A stretch of DNA of 64,000 nt from Ignavibacteriae bacterium HGW-Ignavibacteriae-1 (lineage in GTDB: Bacteria > Bacteroidota > Ignavibacteria > Kapaibacteriales > UBA2268), in assembly GCA_002839825.1 (NCBI GenBank), contig PGYU01000001.1, positions 186,001 to 250,000 of the forward strand, written 5' to 3'. A program made the position numbers and the translations under genes. Below, one piece after another: positions 1-7,571 of the stretch; the first letter of the stretch is position 1, and each line of letters starts with the position of its first letter. The notes below the pieces were generated by a model. That model worked only from the letters and a program-made list of their open reading frames with translations. It was not told the DNA's origin and searched no databases.

Positions 1-3000
1 CGTGCCGCCTTCGTAGCAGATGCCGAGTAGTTTGAATGTGCCGGATTGTTTCTCAAAGTCATACTCGACATAATTCCCATTTTGGTCCTTTAATTTCATA
101 TCAAATATTTCAACCAAAGTTTCTTCGACGACGCCAAGCCCGGCGATTACAGGGATTTCAGCTAATTCGAGAGAATTCCCAAACGTGCCGTTGATTGTGA
201 CATAGATAGAATCGTTGATAAAATTGACTGAACTGAAATTTTCAGGGAATAAAATTGTGCGTTGGAAGCGAATTGTTGCCTCAAAATTGGATGCGATTGA
301 AGCTATTCCTTCAGGCTTCACCTTGCTCATCATCAAGCTCAAAGTGCGCTTTTCGCCTGCATAAGCTGAATCGTTAGAAACATAGACCAATCCACCGATT
401 CCGGTACCGAAAAGTTGAGCCACAGCTGGCGAACCTGTTCCGTCGTAAACAAAACCGAGTTGCCCGGAAGTTCGCCCACCGAAGATTGGCTGAAACATTA
501 AGGTCATTGCTCGTTCTTCGTTCGGCATCAGAGTAAAATTGCCGCCACCGCTAATAATTTTGAACTGAGCCATATCGGGACCCAATTGTACAACATCATC
601 AATGGTAATTGGCGAACTTGAGATGTTTTTGATTAAAACAGTGTCTGAAATTGTGCGCTCACTACCGATTTCAACCTGCCCGAAGTCAAGAAAATCAGTT
701 ATGACTTCAAGCCTTGGCTGAACGCCTTCGCCGATGATATTTTGTATAATCGTTTCAGCTTGTGTTACAATTACAATTTCAGCTCTATGTATTCCAACTC
801 TATTTGGAACAAATCTAAATTCCCCAAAATAGCTATCGTTCGGCTCAATTGTATATTCAGGAAAACCAGCTACAAGCGAGAAAGCTGATGCATCAGCGCC
901 TTGTATATAGATGGAATCCACTCTAAATTTCCAAGAGCCGACATTACTCACAAATTCGCTTATGACGGAATCCTTTGTAGAGCCCACCAAAACCTGCTCC
1001 ATATCAATATCTCTAGATGAGGCAATTGGCTCAACAATTGAAAAAACTGCATCAGAGACATCAGATTGCAAAACAGTTCCACCGGCAAGTTTTATCACCC
1101 AAACGTCTCTTAAACCAGAACCTCCTGATGATAATACGCTTAGTGCAGTCGAACCTGCAATTATATAGCCACCATCGCTTGTAACCTTAACTGATTTCGC
1201 AACTTCAGATTCACTTTCTCCAAATGTCTTTTGCCATTCAATACTCCCATCAGTTCTCAATTTCAACAACCATATGTCACTCGAGCCCTTGTTTTCTGTG
1301 ACATCTCCGTCTATTGAAAAAGAATGACCGGTTACAATGTAACCTCCATCTAATGCTTCTTGGATGGAGTAAGCACGATCAATATCACTTCCACCATATG
1401 TCTTTTGCCATTCAATACTTCCATCAATTCTTAATTTCAACACTAATAGGTCACTTTGTCCCTTATTCTCTGTTACGTCACCATCGTTTGAGGTAGAATA
1501 TCCTGCAACAATATAACCACCATCACTTGTAACTTGTATGGATTGTGCAGTATCAGAAAGACTTCCGCCATATGTCTTTTGCCATTCAATATTTCCATCA
1601 AATCCTAATTTCAACACCCATACGTCAAATATACCGTTTTTTTCTGTAACATCACCGTCATTGGAGCTTGTATAACCTGCAACAATATAGCCACCTTCAA
1701 TAGTCTGTAGGATAGATTGTGCATGATCTCTTCCACTTCCACCAAATGTTTTTTGCCATTCAAGAGTTCCATCAATACTTAATTTCAATACCCACATATC
1801 CCACCAACCTTTATTTTCAATTATATCGCCGTTTTTTGAACCAGTATAACCAGCCACAATATAACCACCGTCTCTCGTCTCTTGTATGCTATTTGCACCC
1901 TCCTGACCACTTCCACCATATGTTTTTTCCCATTCAATTTTTCCATCAGTACTTAATTTCAATACCCACAAATCCCAACTTCCATTTTTCTGCGATATAT
2001 CACCACCATATGATTCTGTTATTCCAGCAACAATATATCCACCATCACTAGTTTCTTGCATGGAATAAGCCCCATCTTGTTTGCTGCCTCCATACGTCTT
2101 TTGCCATTCAAGAGTTCCATCGAATTTCAGTTTTAATATCCATACATCACTCATACCTTTATTTTCTGTAATATCTCCGTCTTTAGACCAAGTCGAACCT
2201 GCAACGATATAACCAACATCACTCGTTTCTTGGATAGAATATGCAATATCAAAACCACTTCCACCGAATGTCTTTTGCCATTCGACTTGGGGACTATGAT
2301 CATTAGGGTCTGAATTTAATAAACCTCCTCCTTGGCTAACCCTGATTAAACATTGTTCACTTGTCGGTCTGGGAATATTTGTCCATTTGTGTTTAAATCC
2401 ATTTGCATTTCTTGTTATTAATTGCCAATTTTGACCGTTATCTATACTGTATTCTAAAACAACATTGTCTGATGGAGGAATACCTTCCCAAGTGATTATA
2501 GTATCGCTACCGACTACGAAAATTTCGCCACCGTTAGGGTGTGTCAGTTTTAATGTCTGAATTGTTGGTTTAATACCTTTATAACCACCAATTGCATAAT
2601 ATGCCATTTGACATGGGTCGCTCTCAATATTAAATGTGCAAAAGTTATAACTACTGTCTGTTGGAGTAAAACTTACAGTTAGCTCAGTGCTTTCACCTTC
2701 ATCCAAAACAAAACTTGTCGGTGTTATAGTAAATGCTACATTACTACTCGTTATATTCGTTACTGTAAAATCAGCATTTATTGCTGTTACTGTTACTTTT
2801 TCTTCAACTGTAACACCAATTTCAGAATTTAGGAATTTCACAGTGTTTGGATTGAATTCTAATTTTGCAACTGCTGAAATAGGATTTTGGTAGCTTGTTT
2901 TGGTATTTGATCCTAAATTCGGAATTTGTAATTCTACATTTGTTAATCCATATTTGCAAGATATTCCACTTTCCCATTCAATTTCACAGGGTTCTCCTCC

Positions 3001-3756
3001 TTTGGCTATATTCAGAATTGTTCGAATAATCTCATCTACCTGCTCTTTAGTCGTAACACTTCCATACCACAACCCACCGGTTTCTGTTGCAATGTTTCGT
3101 AATATGGCTGGGCAACCGAAACCTATAGTTACACAAAATACTGTTGCATTTATTGACTTTGCCTTTTGAATTATTTCTGATTCATTACCACCGGCTTGTC
3201 CATCAGTAATAAAAACCACAACTTTTTTATACAGGCCATTCTCAGCAGCAATTAATGCACCAGCCATAGGATATATAAAACCTGAATTAAAATCTGTACC
3301 TCCACCTGCATTTAATTTTTGAATAGCATTTAAAAGTTTATTTCTATCAGTTGTAAAATCTTGAATGAAATAGTTGGTAGAATTAAAAGTAGTTAAAGCA
3401 CATTCTGATTTCCCCAGAGAAAGTCCATCTACCCAAGTCCTGCTTGCTGCTTTAGCATTCTCTAATCTTTGACCTAGCATCGAACGACTTATATCAATTG
3501 TGAGTACACTTGATATTGCTATCGGTGGCTTCGGCGCGGGACACGATAAATTGGTCACTGCCCTTTGAACACCATTTTCCAATAATTCAAAATCCGATGG
3601 GGAAAGATTTCTAATCTGATTTCCATCAGCGTCAAAGGCATAAAACTTAGCTCGGATTCTAGGGAAATTTGATACATCTACATCAAAAAGGGACAGAGAC
3701 TGCGATAGCAATATCCCGGGGATGAAAAAGATTAGGAGTAGTAAACTTTTTTTCAT
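1..3756 (-). CDS. Large VWA / tandem-repeat / choice-of-anchor-D-like secreted protein, C-terminus cut by window edge
   Basis: An open frame of 1252 codons starts at ATG 3756 and runs without a stop to base 1, so the C-terminus lies outside the window. Order: signal peptide (residues 1-19, ending LLSQS); VWA domain about 80-250 with a MIDAS-like DISRS near 88-92 and an FITDG strand; an Ig-like part; an NGGEIF...ITWEG Ig/Fn3-like part near 430-490; six exact 58-residue repeats plus one degenerate unit (about 492-880); then an anchor-D-like region (about 895-1252). That last part closely matches the protein at 9949-11382, which continues into a T9SS sorting domain, so the missing tail is probably about 85 residues with the same signal. 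Likely a very large cell-surface adhesin or structural protein. No partner is identified. Confidence 0.85.
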   Translation of the reverse strand, partial: MKKSLLLLIFFIPGILLSQSLSLFDVDVSNFPRIRAKFYAFDADGNQIRNLSPSDFELLENGVQRAVTNLSCPAPKPPIAISSVLTIDISRSMLGQRLENAKAASRTWVDGLSLGKSECALTTFNSTNYFIQDFTTDRNKLLNAIQKLNAGGGTDFNSGFIYPMAGALIAAENGLYKKVVVFITDGQAGGNESEIIQKAKSINATVFCVTIGFGCPAILRNIATETGGLWYGSVTTKEQVDEIIRTILNIAKGGEPCEIEWESGISCKYGLTNVELQIPNLGSNTKTSYQNPISAVAKLEFNPNTVKFLNSEIGVTVEEKVTVTAINADFTVTNITSSNVAFTITPTSFVLDEGESTELTVSFTPTDSSYNFCTFNIESDPCQMAYYAIGGYKGIKPTIQTLKLTHPNGGEIFVVGSDTIITWEGIPPSDNVVLEYSIDNGQNWQLITRNANGFKHKWTNIPRPTSEQCLIRVSQGGGLLNSDPNDHSPQVEWQKTFGGSGFDIAYSIQETSDVGYIVAGSTWSKDGDITENKGMSDVWILKLKFDGTLEWQKTYGGSKQDGAYSMQETSDGGYIVAGITESYGGDISQKNGSWDLWVLKLSTDGKIEWEKTYGGSGQEGANSIQETRDGGYIVAGYTGSKNGDIIENKGWWDMWVLKLSIDGTLEWQKTFGGSGRDHAQSILQTIEGGYIVAGYTSSNDGDVTEKNGIFDVWVLKLGFDGNIEWQKTYGGSLSDTAQSIQVTSDGGYIVAGYSTSNDGDVTENKGQSDLLVLKLRIDGSIEWQKTYGGSDIDRAYSIQEALDGGYIVTGHSFSIDGDVTENKGSSDIWLLKLRTDGSIEWQKTFGESESEVAKSVKVTSDGGYIIAGSTALSVLSSGGSGLRDVWVIKLAGGTVLQSDVSDAVFSIVEPIASSRDIDMEQVLVGSTKDSVISEFVSNVGSWKFRVDSIYIQGADASAFSLVAGFPEYTIEPNDSYFGEFRFVPNRVGIHRAEIVIVTQAETIIQNIIGEGVQPRLEVITDFLDFGQVEIGSERTISDTVLIKNISSSPITIDDVVQLGPDMAQFKIISGGGNFTLMPNEERAMTLMFQPIFGGRTSGQLGFVYDGTGSPAVAQLFGTGIGGLVYVSNDSAYAGEKRTLSLMMSKVKPEGIASIASNFEATIRFQRTILFPENFSSVNFINDSIYVTINGTFGNSLELAEIPVIAGLGVVEETLVEIFDMKLKDQNGNYVEYDFEKQSGTFKLLGICYEGGT
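1100..2283 (-). repeat. Tandem 174-bp (58-codon) coding repeats
   Basis: The DNA for the motif EWQKTFGGS recurs with its plus-strand end at 1231, 1405, 1579, 1753, 1927, 2101 and 2275, exactly 174 bp apart each time. Each unit reads roughly EWQKT(F/Y)GGS, then SIQ.TSDGGYIVAG, then DGD(I/V)TENKG, then W(V/I)LKL..DG. The first six units are full length without indels and the last (1100-1231) is degenerate. The GGYIVAG/WVLKL pattern resembles the delta-60 or propeller-like repeats common in secreted Bacteroidota proteins. The repeat lies inside the large VWA gene. Confidence 0.9.
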
Positions 3757-3828
3757 TTTTCTGACTTCATTCATATAAAAATGCAAATTACAAAAAAAAT
3801 GTGATAGAGCAAAATAAACCGATACTTT

Positions 3829-3900
3829 GGAAAATTAGTCTTCCGAAGTCTTTAGTGTTATCTTTTGAAAATTAGACTTCGGAAGTCTTTAGTGTTTACC
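3829..3900. repeat. Two tandem ~37-bp copies with palindromic core in a divergent intergenic region
   Basis: Two adjacent copies of GAAAATTAG(T/A)CTTC(C/G)GAAGTCTTTAGTGTT lie at about 3829-3862 and 3866-3900. A fragment of a third (GGAAAAATTAGTG) begins at 3901. The second copy holds a perfect 15-nt palindrome, AGACTTCGGAAGTCT. The repeats sit in the 302-bp gap between the divergent VWA gene (start 3756) and the DUF1573 gene (start 4059). They could be regulator binding sites or a slippage product. Nothing else was recognised in this gap. Confidence 0.7.
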
Positions 3901-4058
3901 GGAAAAATTAGTGAAAATACTTACTTTAACCGATTGAGATTATTATTATTTGATTTTGCACCAACAAGTTACACAATTCGTCTCTAATAATTACCATTTT
4001 AAGATGAGAAACACCATCGAGATGTTGTTTATTTTTTTATATAATAATAGGATTTAAA

Positions 4059-4736
4059 ATGAAATATTTACTACTTTTTCTATTTCTACTGAGTTATTCA
4101 GTAGCTTTTTCCCAACCTCAAATAGAGATTGAAGGCGATGATATCTATGATTGGGGTCAAATTGACAATAAAGGCAAACCTTTAACTGCGACGGTTAAGA
4201 TTTACAACAAAGGCAATGAAACCCTTAATATCAGTCAAGTTAAACCCGACTGTGGCTGCACGATTGCACCTCTTGACAAAAACATCGTCGAGCCTAACGA
4301 TTTTGCAACACTTTCAATCACATTGCATGTCTATGGTGACGGACCCCTTTACAAATCAATAGTCTTTGAGTCAAACGACCCTAAAACTCCCCATAAGAAT
4401 TTGTCATTGACCGCAGATGTTCAACGTCCGATTGGAGTATCACCCACATATTTTAATTTTGGACTTTTAGAAATAAACAAGGAAGTTCAATCAAGTATCA
4501 GAATTAAGAATAATACTAATGAAAGTATCAAAATTAAAGATATTATCATGGAGCAGGTTGAATTGGTTCTGAATGTAGATGAAACAACCGTTCTCGAAGC
4601 AAAAAGCGACCTTATTATAGTTGCAAAATATACACCTAAGACTCCAACTAACATAACCGGTAAGGTAACTGTGAAAACCGACCTTAAGGAAATGGATGCA
4701 TTTGTAATTTCTGTTTATGGTAAATTTCAAGAATAG
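4059..4736 (+). CDS. DUF1573 domain secreted protein
   Basis: A 225-residue protein with a signal peptide (residues 1-18, cleavage after SVAFS). The mature part starts with an EGDDIYDWGQI strand and carries KPDCGCTIA near residue 66, the paired-Cys signature of DUF1573. A second beta-sandwich of similar type (RPIGVSPTYFNFGLLE...) fills about 125-225, so the protein is two Ig-like ASH/DUF1573 modules. ATG 4059 is preceded by AGGATTT. It has no T9SS sorting tail and is probably periplasmic or surface-exposed. It stands alone on its strand. Function beyond a structural Ig-like role is not known. Confidence 0.8.
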   Translation: MKYLLLFLFLLSYSVAFSQPQIEIEGDDIYDWGQIDNKGKPLTATVKIYNKGNETLNISQVKPDCGCTIAPLDKNIVEPNDFATLSITLHVYGDGPLYKSIVFESNDPKTPHKNLSLTADVQRPIGVSPTYFNFGLLEINKEVQSSIRIKNNTNESIKIKDIIMEQVELVLNVDETTVLEAKSDLIIVAKYTPKTPTNITGKVTVKTDLKEMDAFVISVYGKFQE

Positions 4737-4918
4737 CTTGTAAATTAATAATTAAAAATTAATGTACTTTTTATTTAGCTTGGAAAAACGAAATTAGCAA
4801 ATTTAAATAAGTTAATAGAAACAATAGGCTTATCAAAATATAAATAATATTAAAAATGGAATAATATGTAATGAAACCACAAAGTAATATTAATTATATC
4901 CTGATGTCAAATAGCCAA

Positions 4919-5569
4919 CTAATAAAATGCAGAGAAACTTCCCAAAAATTGGACGGTATGGATATAATCTATCAACTGGAAATCGAATACAAAATTCCCT
5001 GTGAGTTTCTTTTCTTCAGGAAAATAGTTGATTCTCATTCGGGTGATTAAATCCGAGCCCTCAAAACTATATTTTTTATTAACCTGATGATTGAATAATT
5101 CAATCCTCGAGTATCTGCCATCAGCTATGCTATTCAGACTGAAAGACTGATTTGGAATGATTTCGACAGAATCAATTTTGATTTTGAGATACTCTACTCG
5201 GTCAGCATTTTCGACCTTATCATCAACGCCACTTTGTCTAAAAAAGTTCGCCTTCATTTCAAGGTCTAACCAAATAAATACTCTGCCGTTGGAAGTATCA
5301 AGCTTTAGAGAATTATTTATATACGTAATTGAATTGGGCCACTCAGTAATCTGATTTGCTCTTGCAATCTCCTTAAATCTCCAGAGTAGTTCCTTAGCAA
5401 AAATTTGCTTATCAGGCTTGGTAGTATCAATTGGGTCAATTGGCACCTTTTTTACATATGGGTCCGTTCCGAATGTATCTTCACAAGAATTCAATGATAT
5501 TGATAGAAATATCAGGGCTGTCAAAAGTCCAAACTTGATAATATTTTCTTTAAAACTCAGCTTTTTCAT
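4919..5569 (-). CDS. Putative lipoprotein downstream of the ECF sigma operon
   Basis: A 216-residue protein not assignable to a named family. The N-terminus is basic, then hydrophobic, with a lipobox SLNSC at residues 25-29, so Cys29 is the likely lipidated residue. The rest looks like a small beta-rich periplasmic or outer-membrane-anchored domain. It starts 17 bp after the stop of the anti-sigma-like gene, on the same strand, and is probably the third gene of the sigma operon. It may be a surface or periplasmic partner of the barrel-like domain of its neighbour; that is inference from position only. Confidence 0.7.
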   Translation of the reverse strand: MKKLSFKENIIKFGLLTALIFLSISLNSCEDTFGTDPYVKKVPIDPIDTTKPDKQIFAKELLWRFKEIARANQITEWPNSITYINNSLKLDTSNGRVFIWLDLEMKANFFRQSGVDDKVENADRVEYLKIKIDSVEIIPNQSFSLNSIADGRYSRIELFNHQVNKKYSFEGSDLITRMRINYFPEEKKLTGNFVFDFQLIDYIHTVQFLGSFSAFY

Positions 5570-5586
5570 AAAGTAATTCCTTCATT

Positions 5587-6795
5587 TTATGGATTTAAAC
5601 GAATACCGTAATGGAATCCAACTTTAGGTGAATAGAATTTATTTCCCTGATGATTGAACTGAAGGACACTTCCTTCGAGTCCAAATACAACAGAAACCTG
5701 TTCAACGATTTTGTATTCTCCACCAATCATTACTCTTCCAACTCCACCAACCTGATTCAAAGATACAGTGGGTTGCACGAATAAACGTGTTTTTGAGCTG
5801 TTTATAAATGAATAACGTGCTAATATACCCCCACTGACATAATTAGTATGTTGATAATAGTTATAAGAAGTATTCTTTTCATCAACTCCATTATATTTCT
5901 GATAAAAATATTCCTGCCTCACATCTGCACCAACCTGAAAATTATCATTAATTTTATACAATAGTGCAGCAGATGTGTTATTGAAGACAGGATAACTCGA
6001 CCGAGGCATGTCTGCTTTTGGTACTGACCAATCCTCATTTGCTTTGATTTCAACCGAAAATTTTTCACCCAAGAAATTATACATTGAAAAAGGAGCCATT
6101 GGAGTATAAATACTTCCTGAATTGTCAATAAATCGTGCTCCTCTTGAGTACACATCTGAATGCTTATTCAAAGGATTATTAGAATTGCTATAATTCGCAT
6201 AAGTAATTTGATTGAATTTGTCGTTAGCATTTGTAGTTTCCTCCTCTTTTGTGAGATATACAATTCTTTCTGTACCCGGGAGATATTTTACAATTATTCT
6301 ATCTTTATATACTGTATCAATTATATAAGATTCAATTTTCGCGATATTATGATTTGCAGAGGCATCTGAAACTGCCGGCGACTGATGGTTTACAGACATG
6401 TTATTATCGGATGAAGTTATATTGGCACCACTGTCCGATAATCCATTCATCAAAAGAAATGTCAGTAATCCACCGAAAATAAGTGAACCAACACTCAGGA
6501 GAATAGGATTGAGATATTTTGCAATCCAACCACTATAAGTCAAAGCGGTAGTTGCAATAGCACCGCTTGTAACAGCGGCAGTCGTAATACCTAAAGCCCC
6601 GAAAATCTTATCCTGCGATTCAGGTGCAGGCTGAAATGCTTCAAAATCATTTCTGACAGCAAATTCCATATCAATGACTTGTTTGAACTCGGTTCTTAAT
6701 TCATCATTAGATGCCAGTTCCATGAAAAGTCTCTCTTCCTGATGAGAGTCCAAGCTCCTGTCAAATAAATTGTGTAATAATTCAGAATTGTTCAT
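5587..6795 (-). CDS. Anti-sigma-like inner-membrane protein with C-terminal beta-barrel-like domain
   Basis: ATG 6795 is preferred over an upstream in-frame ATG at 6822: it follows GAGGAAAA by five bases and begins 1 bp after the sigma stop. The product is 402 residues. Residues 1-75 are a helical cytoplasmic region (MNNSELLHNLFDRSL, EERLFMELASNDELR) typical of the N-terminus of anti-sigma factors. Hydrophobic segments at about 70-115 hold at least one membrane span. A Ser/Asn-rich linker follows. The last ~170 residues alternate polar and hydrophobic positions, with Gly/Tyr/Phe-rich strands (VGADVRQEYFYQKY, VMIGGEYKIV) as in outer-membrane beta-barrels. An inner-membrane anti-sigma head joined to a barrel-like tail is unusual. 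The tail could instead be a periplasmic beta domain. Confidence 0.7.
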   Translation of the reverse strand: MNNSELLHNLFDRSLDSHQEERLFMELASNDELRTEFKQVIDMEFAVRNDFEAFQPAPESQDKIFGALGITTAAVTSGAIATTALTYSGWIAKYLNPILLSVGSLIFGGLLTFLLMNGLSDSGANITSSDNNMSVNHQSPAVSDASANHNIAKIESYIIDTVYKDRIIVKYLPGTERIVYLTKEEETTNANDKFNQITYANYSNSNNPLNKHSDVYSRGARFIDNSGSIYTPMAPFSMYNFLGEKFSVEIKANEDWSVPKADMPRSSYPVFNNTSAALLYKINDNFQVGADVRQEYFYQKYNGVDEKNTSYNYYQHTNYVSGGILARYSFINSSKTRLFVQPTVSLNQVGGVGRVMIGGEYKIVEQVSVVFGLEGSVLQFNHQGNKFYSPKVGFHYGIRLNP

Positions 6796-6796
6796 T

Positions 6797-7381
6797 TCAG
6801 TTTTCCTCCAATTTAAGTTCACTTGATACTTTTATAGAATAGTAAGGCTTTAATATACTTTTCATTCTTTCTTTTGCTCTGTAAACCCGTTGTCTTGCTG
6901 TTTCGGCACTTATGTTACAAATCTCTGCAATTTCGTTATAACTGAGCCCATCATACATTCTTAATATAAGCGGCTCACGGTATTCAATATCAAGTAAATC
7001 CATTGCTATATGAATATATTTGTATGATTCTTCTTTCTCAACATCGTCGCGGTCAATATACAAATGACAGTCTTCGATTTGGGTTGTATTTTTTCTATCA
7101 CGCAAATAATTAAAACATAAGTTTCTAGCTATGGTAAATAAGAATCCGCTGATAGTGCTGTTTGTCTTCTTAGAATTTACATTCTGATAAAATTTGATAA
7201 AAGAATCCTGAAAAATATCTTCGGTAGCCTGTTTATCGCGCAGCAATTTATAACAATACGCATGCACAGAACCTGCATATCTTTTATATACTACCTTAAA
7301 CGCCTCATCACTGTCAGGCTTGCCGTTTGACAGTAAGTTTAAGAGTTCATTATCTGTTAAATTTTGATAATCCAATCTCAT
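6797..7381 (-). CDS. ECF-type RNA polymerase sigma factor
   Basis: A 194-residue sigma-70-family protein of ECF size. Region 2 spans about 28-95 (AFKVVYKRYAGSVHAYCYKL, EDIFQDSFIKFYQN, then SGFLFTIARNLCFNYLRDRK, which would bind the -10 element). Region 4 spans about 125-180, with a helix-turn-helix in GLSYNEIAEICNISAETARQ and VYRAKERMKSIL. No region 3, as expected for ECF. It is the first gene of a minus-strand operon with the anti-sigma-like gene (1 bp gap) and the lipoprotein. It is divergent from the secreted protein at 7572 across a 190-bp region carrying an inverted repeat, so self-regulation and control of that gene are both plausible. Confidence 0.92.
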   Translation of the reverse strand: MRLDYQNLTDNELLNLLSNGKPDSDEAFKVVYKRYAGSVHAYCYKLLRDKQATEDIFQDSFIKFYQNVNSKKTNSTISGFLFTIARNLCFNYLRDRKNTTQIEDCHLYIDRDDVEKEESYKYIHIAMDLLDIEYREPLILRMYDGLSYNEIAEICNISAETARQRVYRAKERMKSILKPYYSIKVSSELKLEEN

Positions 7382-7432
7382 ACATTTTACTTATTACTAT
7401 TTTAACAATATTATTACACTTGTACTTTGTTT

Positions 7433-7481
7433 TTGTGACAAAAGTAAAAAAAATATTTTTTTATAAATATTTTTGTCACAA
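7433..7481. promoter_or_regulatory. 11-bp inverted repeat between the ECF sigma gene and the divergent secreted-protein gene
   Basis: TTGTGACAAAA at 7433-7443 is the exact reverse complement of TTTTGTCACAA at 7471-7481, with a 27-bp AT-only or nearly AT-only spacer. Each arm overlaps a TAnnTTTG-like -7 sequence facing outward or inward (TATTTTTG at 7468-7475 on plus; TACTTTTG at 7446-7439 on minus). The symmetry suggests two promoters with the same recognition sequence, or a dimeric regulator site, serving both the sigma operon and the gene at 7572. The rest of the 190-bp gap shows an AGGAG ribosome site just before 7572. Confidence 0.55.
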
Positions 7482-7571
7482 TATTCAATACGTTGTGTAA
7501 TTGTTTATGTTACCGTTCACCGATGAGAAAAAGAAAATAAATTTTTTTAAAGTAATTTTAGGAGTTTCAAA

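Noticed and set aside
1314-2051. Plus-strand frames opposite the large VWA gene
   Set aside because: They are His/Gln/Leu-rich translations of the antisense of the 58-residue repeats and show no start signal.
1100-2283. Regularly spaced repeats that could suggest a CRISPR array
   Set aside because: The period is 174 bp, the repeats are in-frame coding sequence, and no short direct repeat with unique spacers or cas genes is present.
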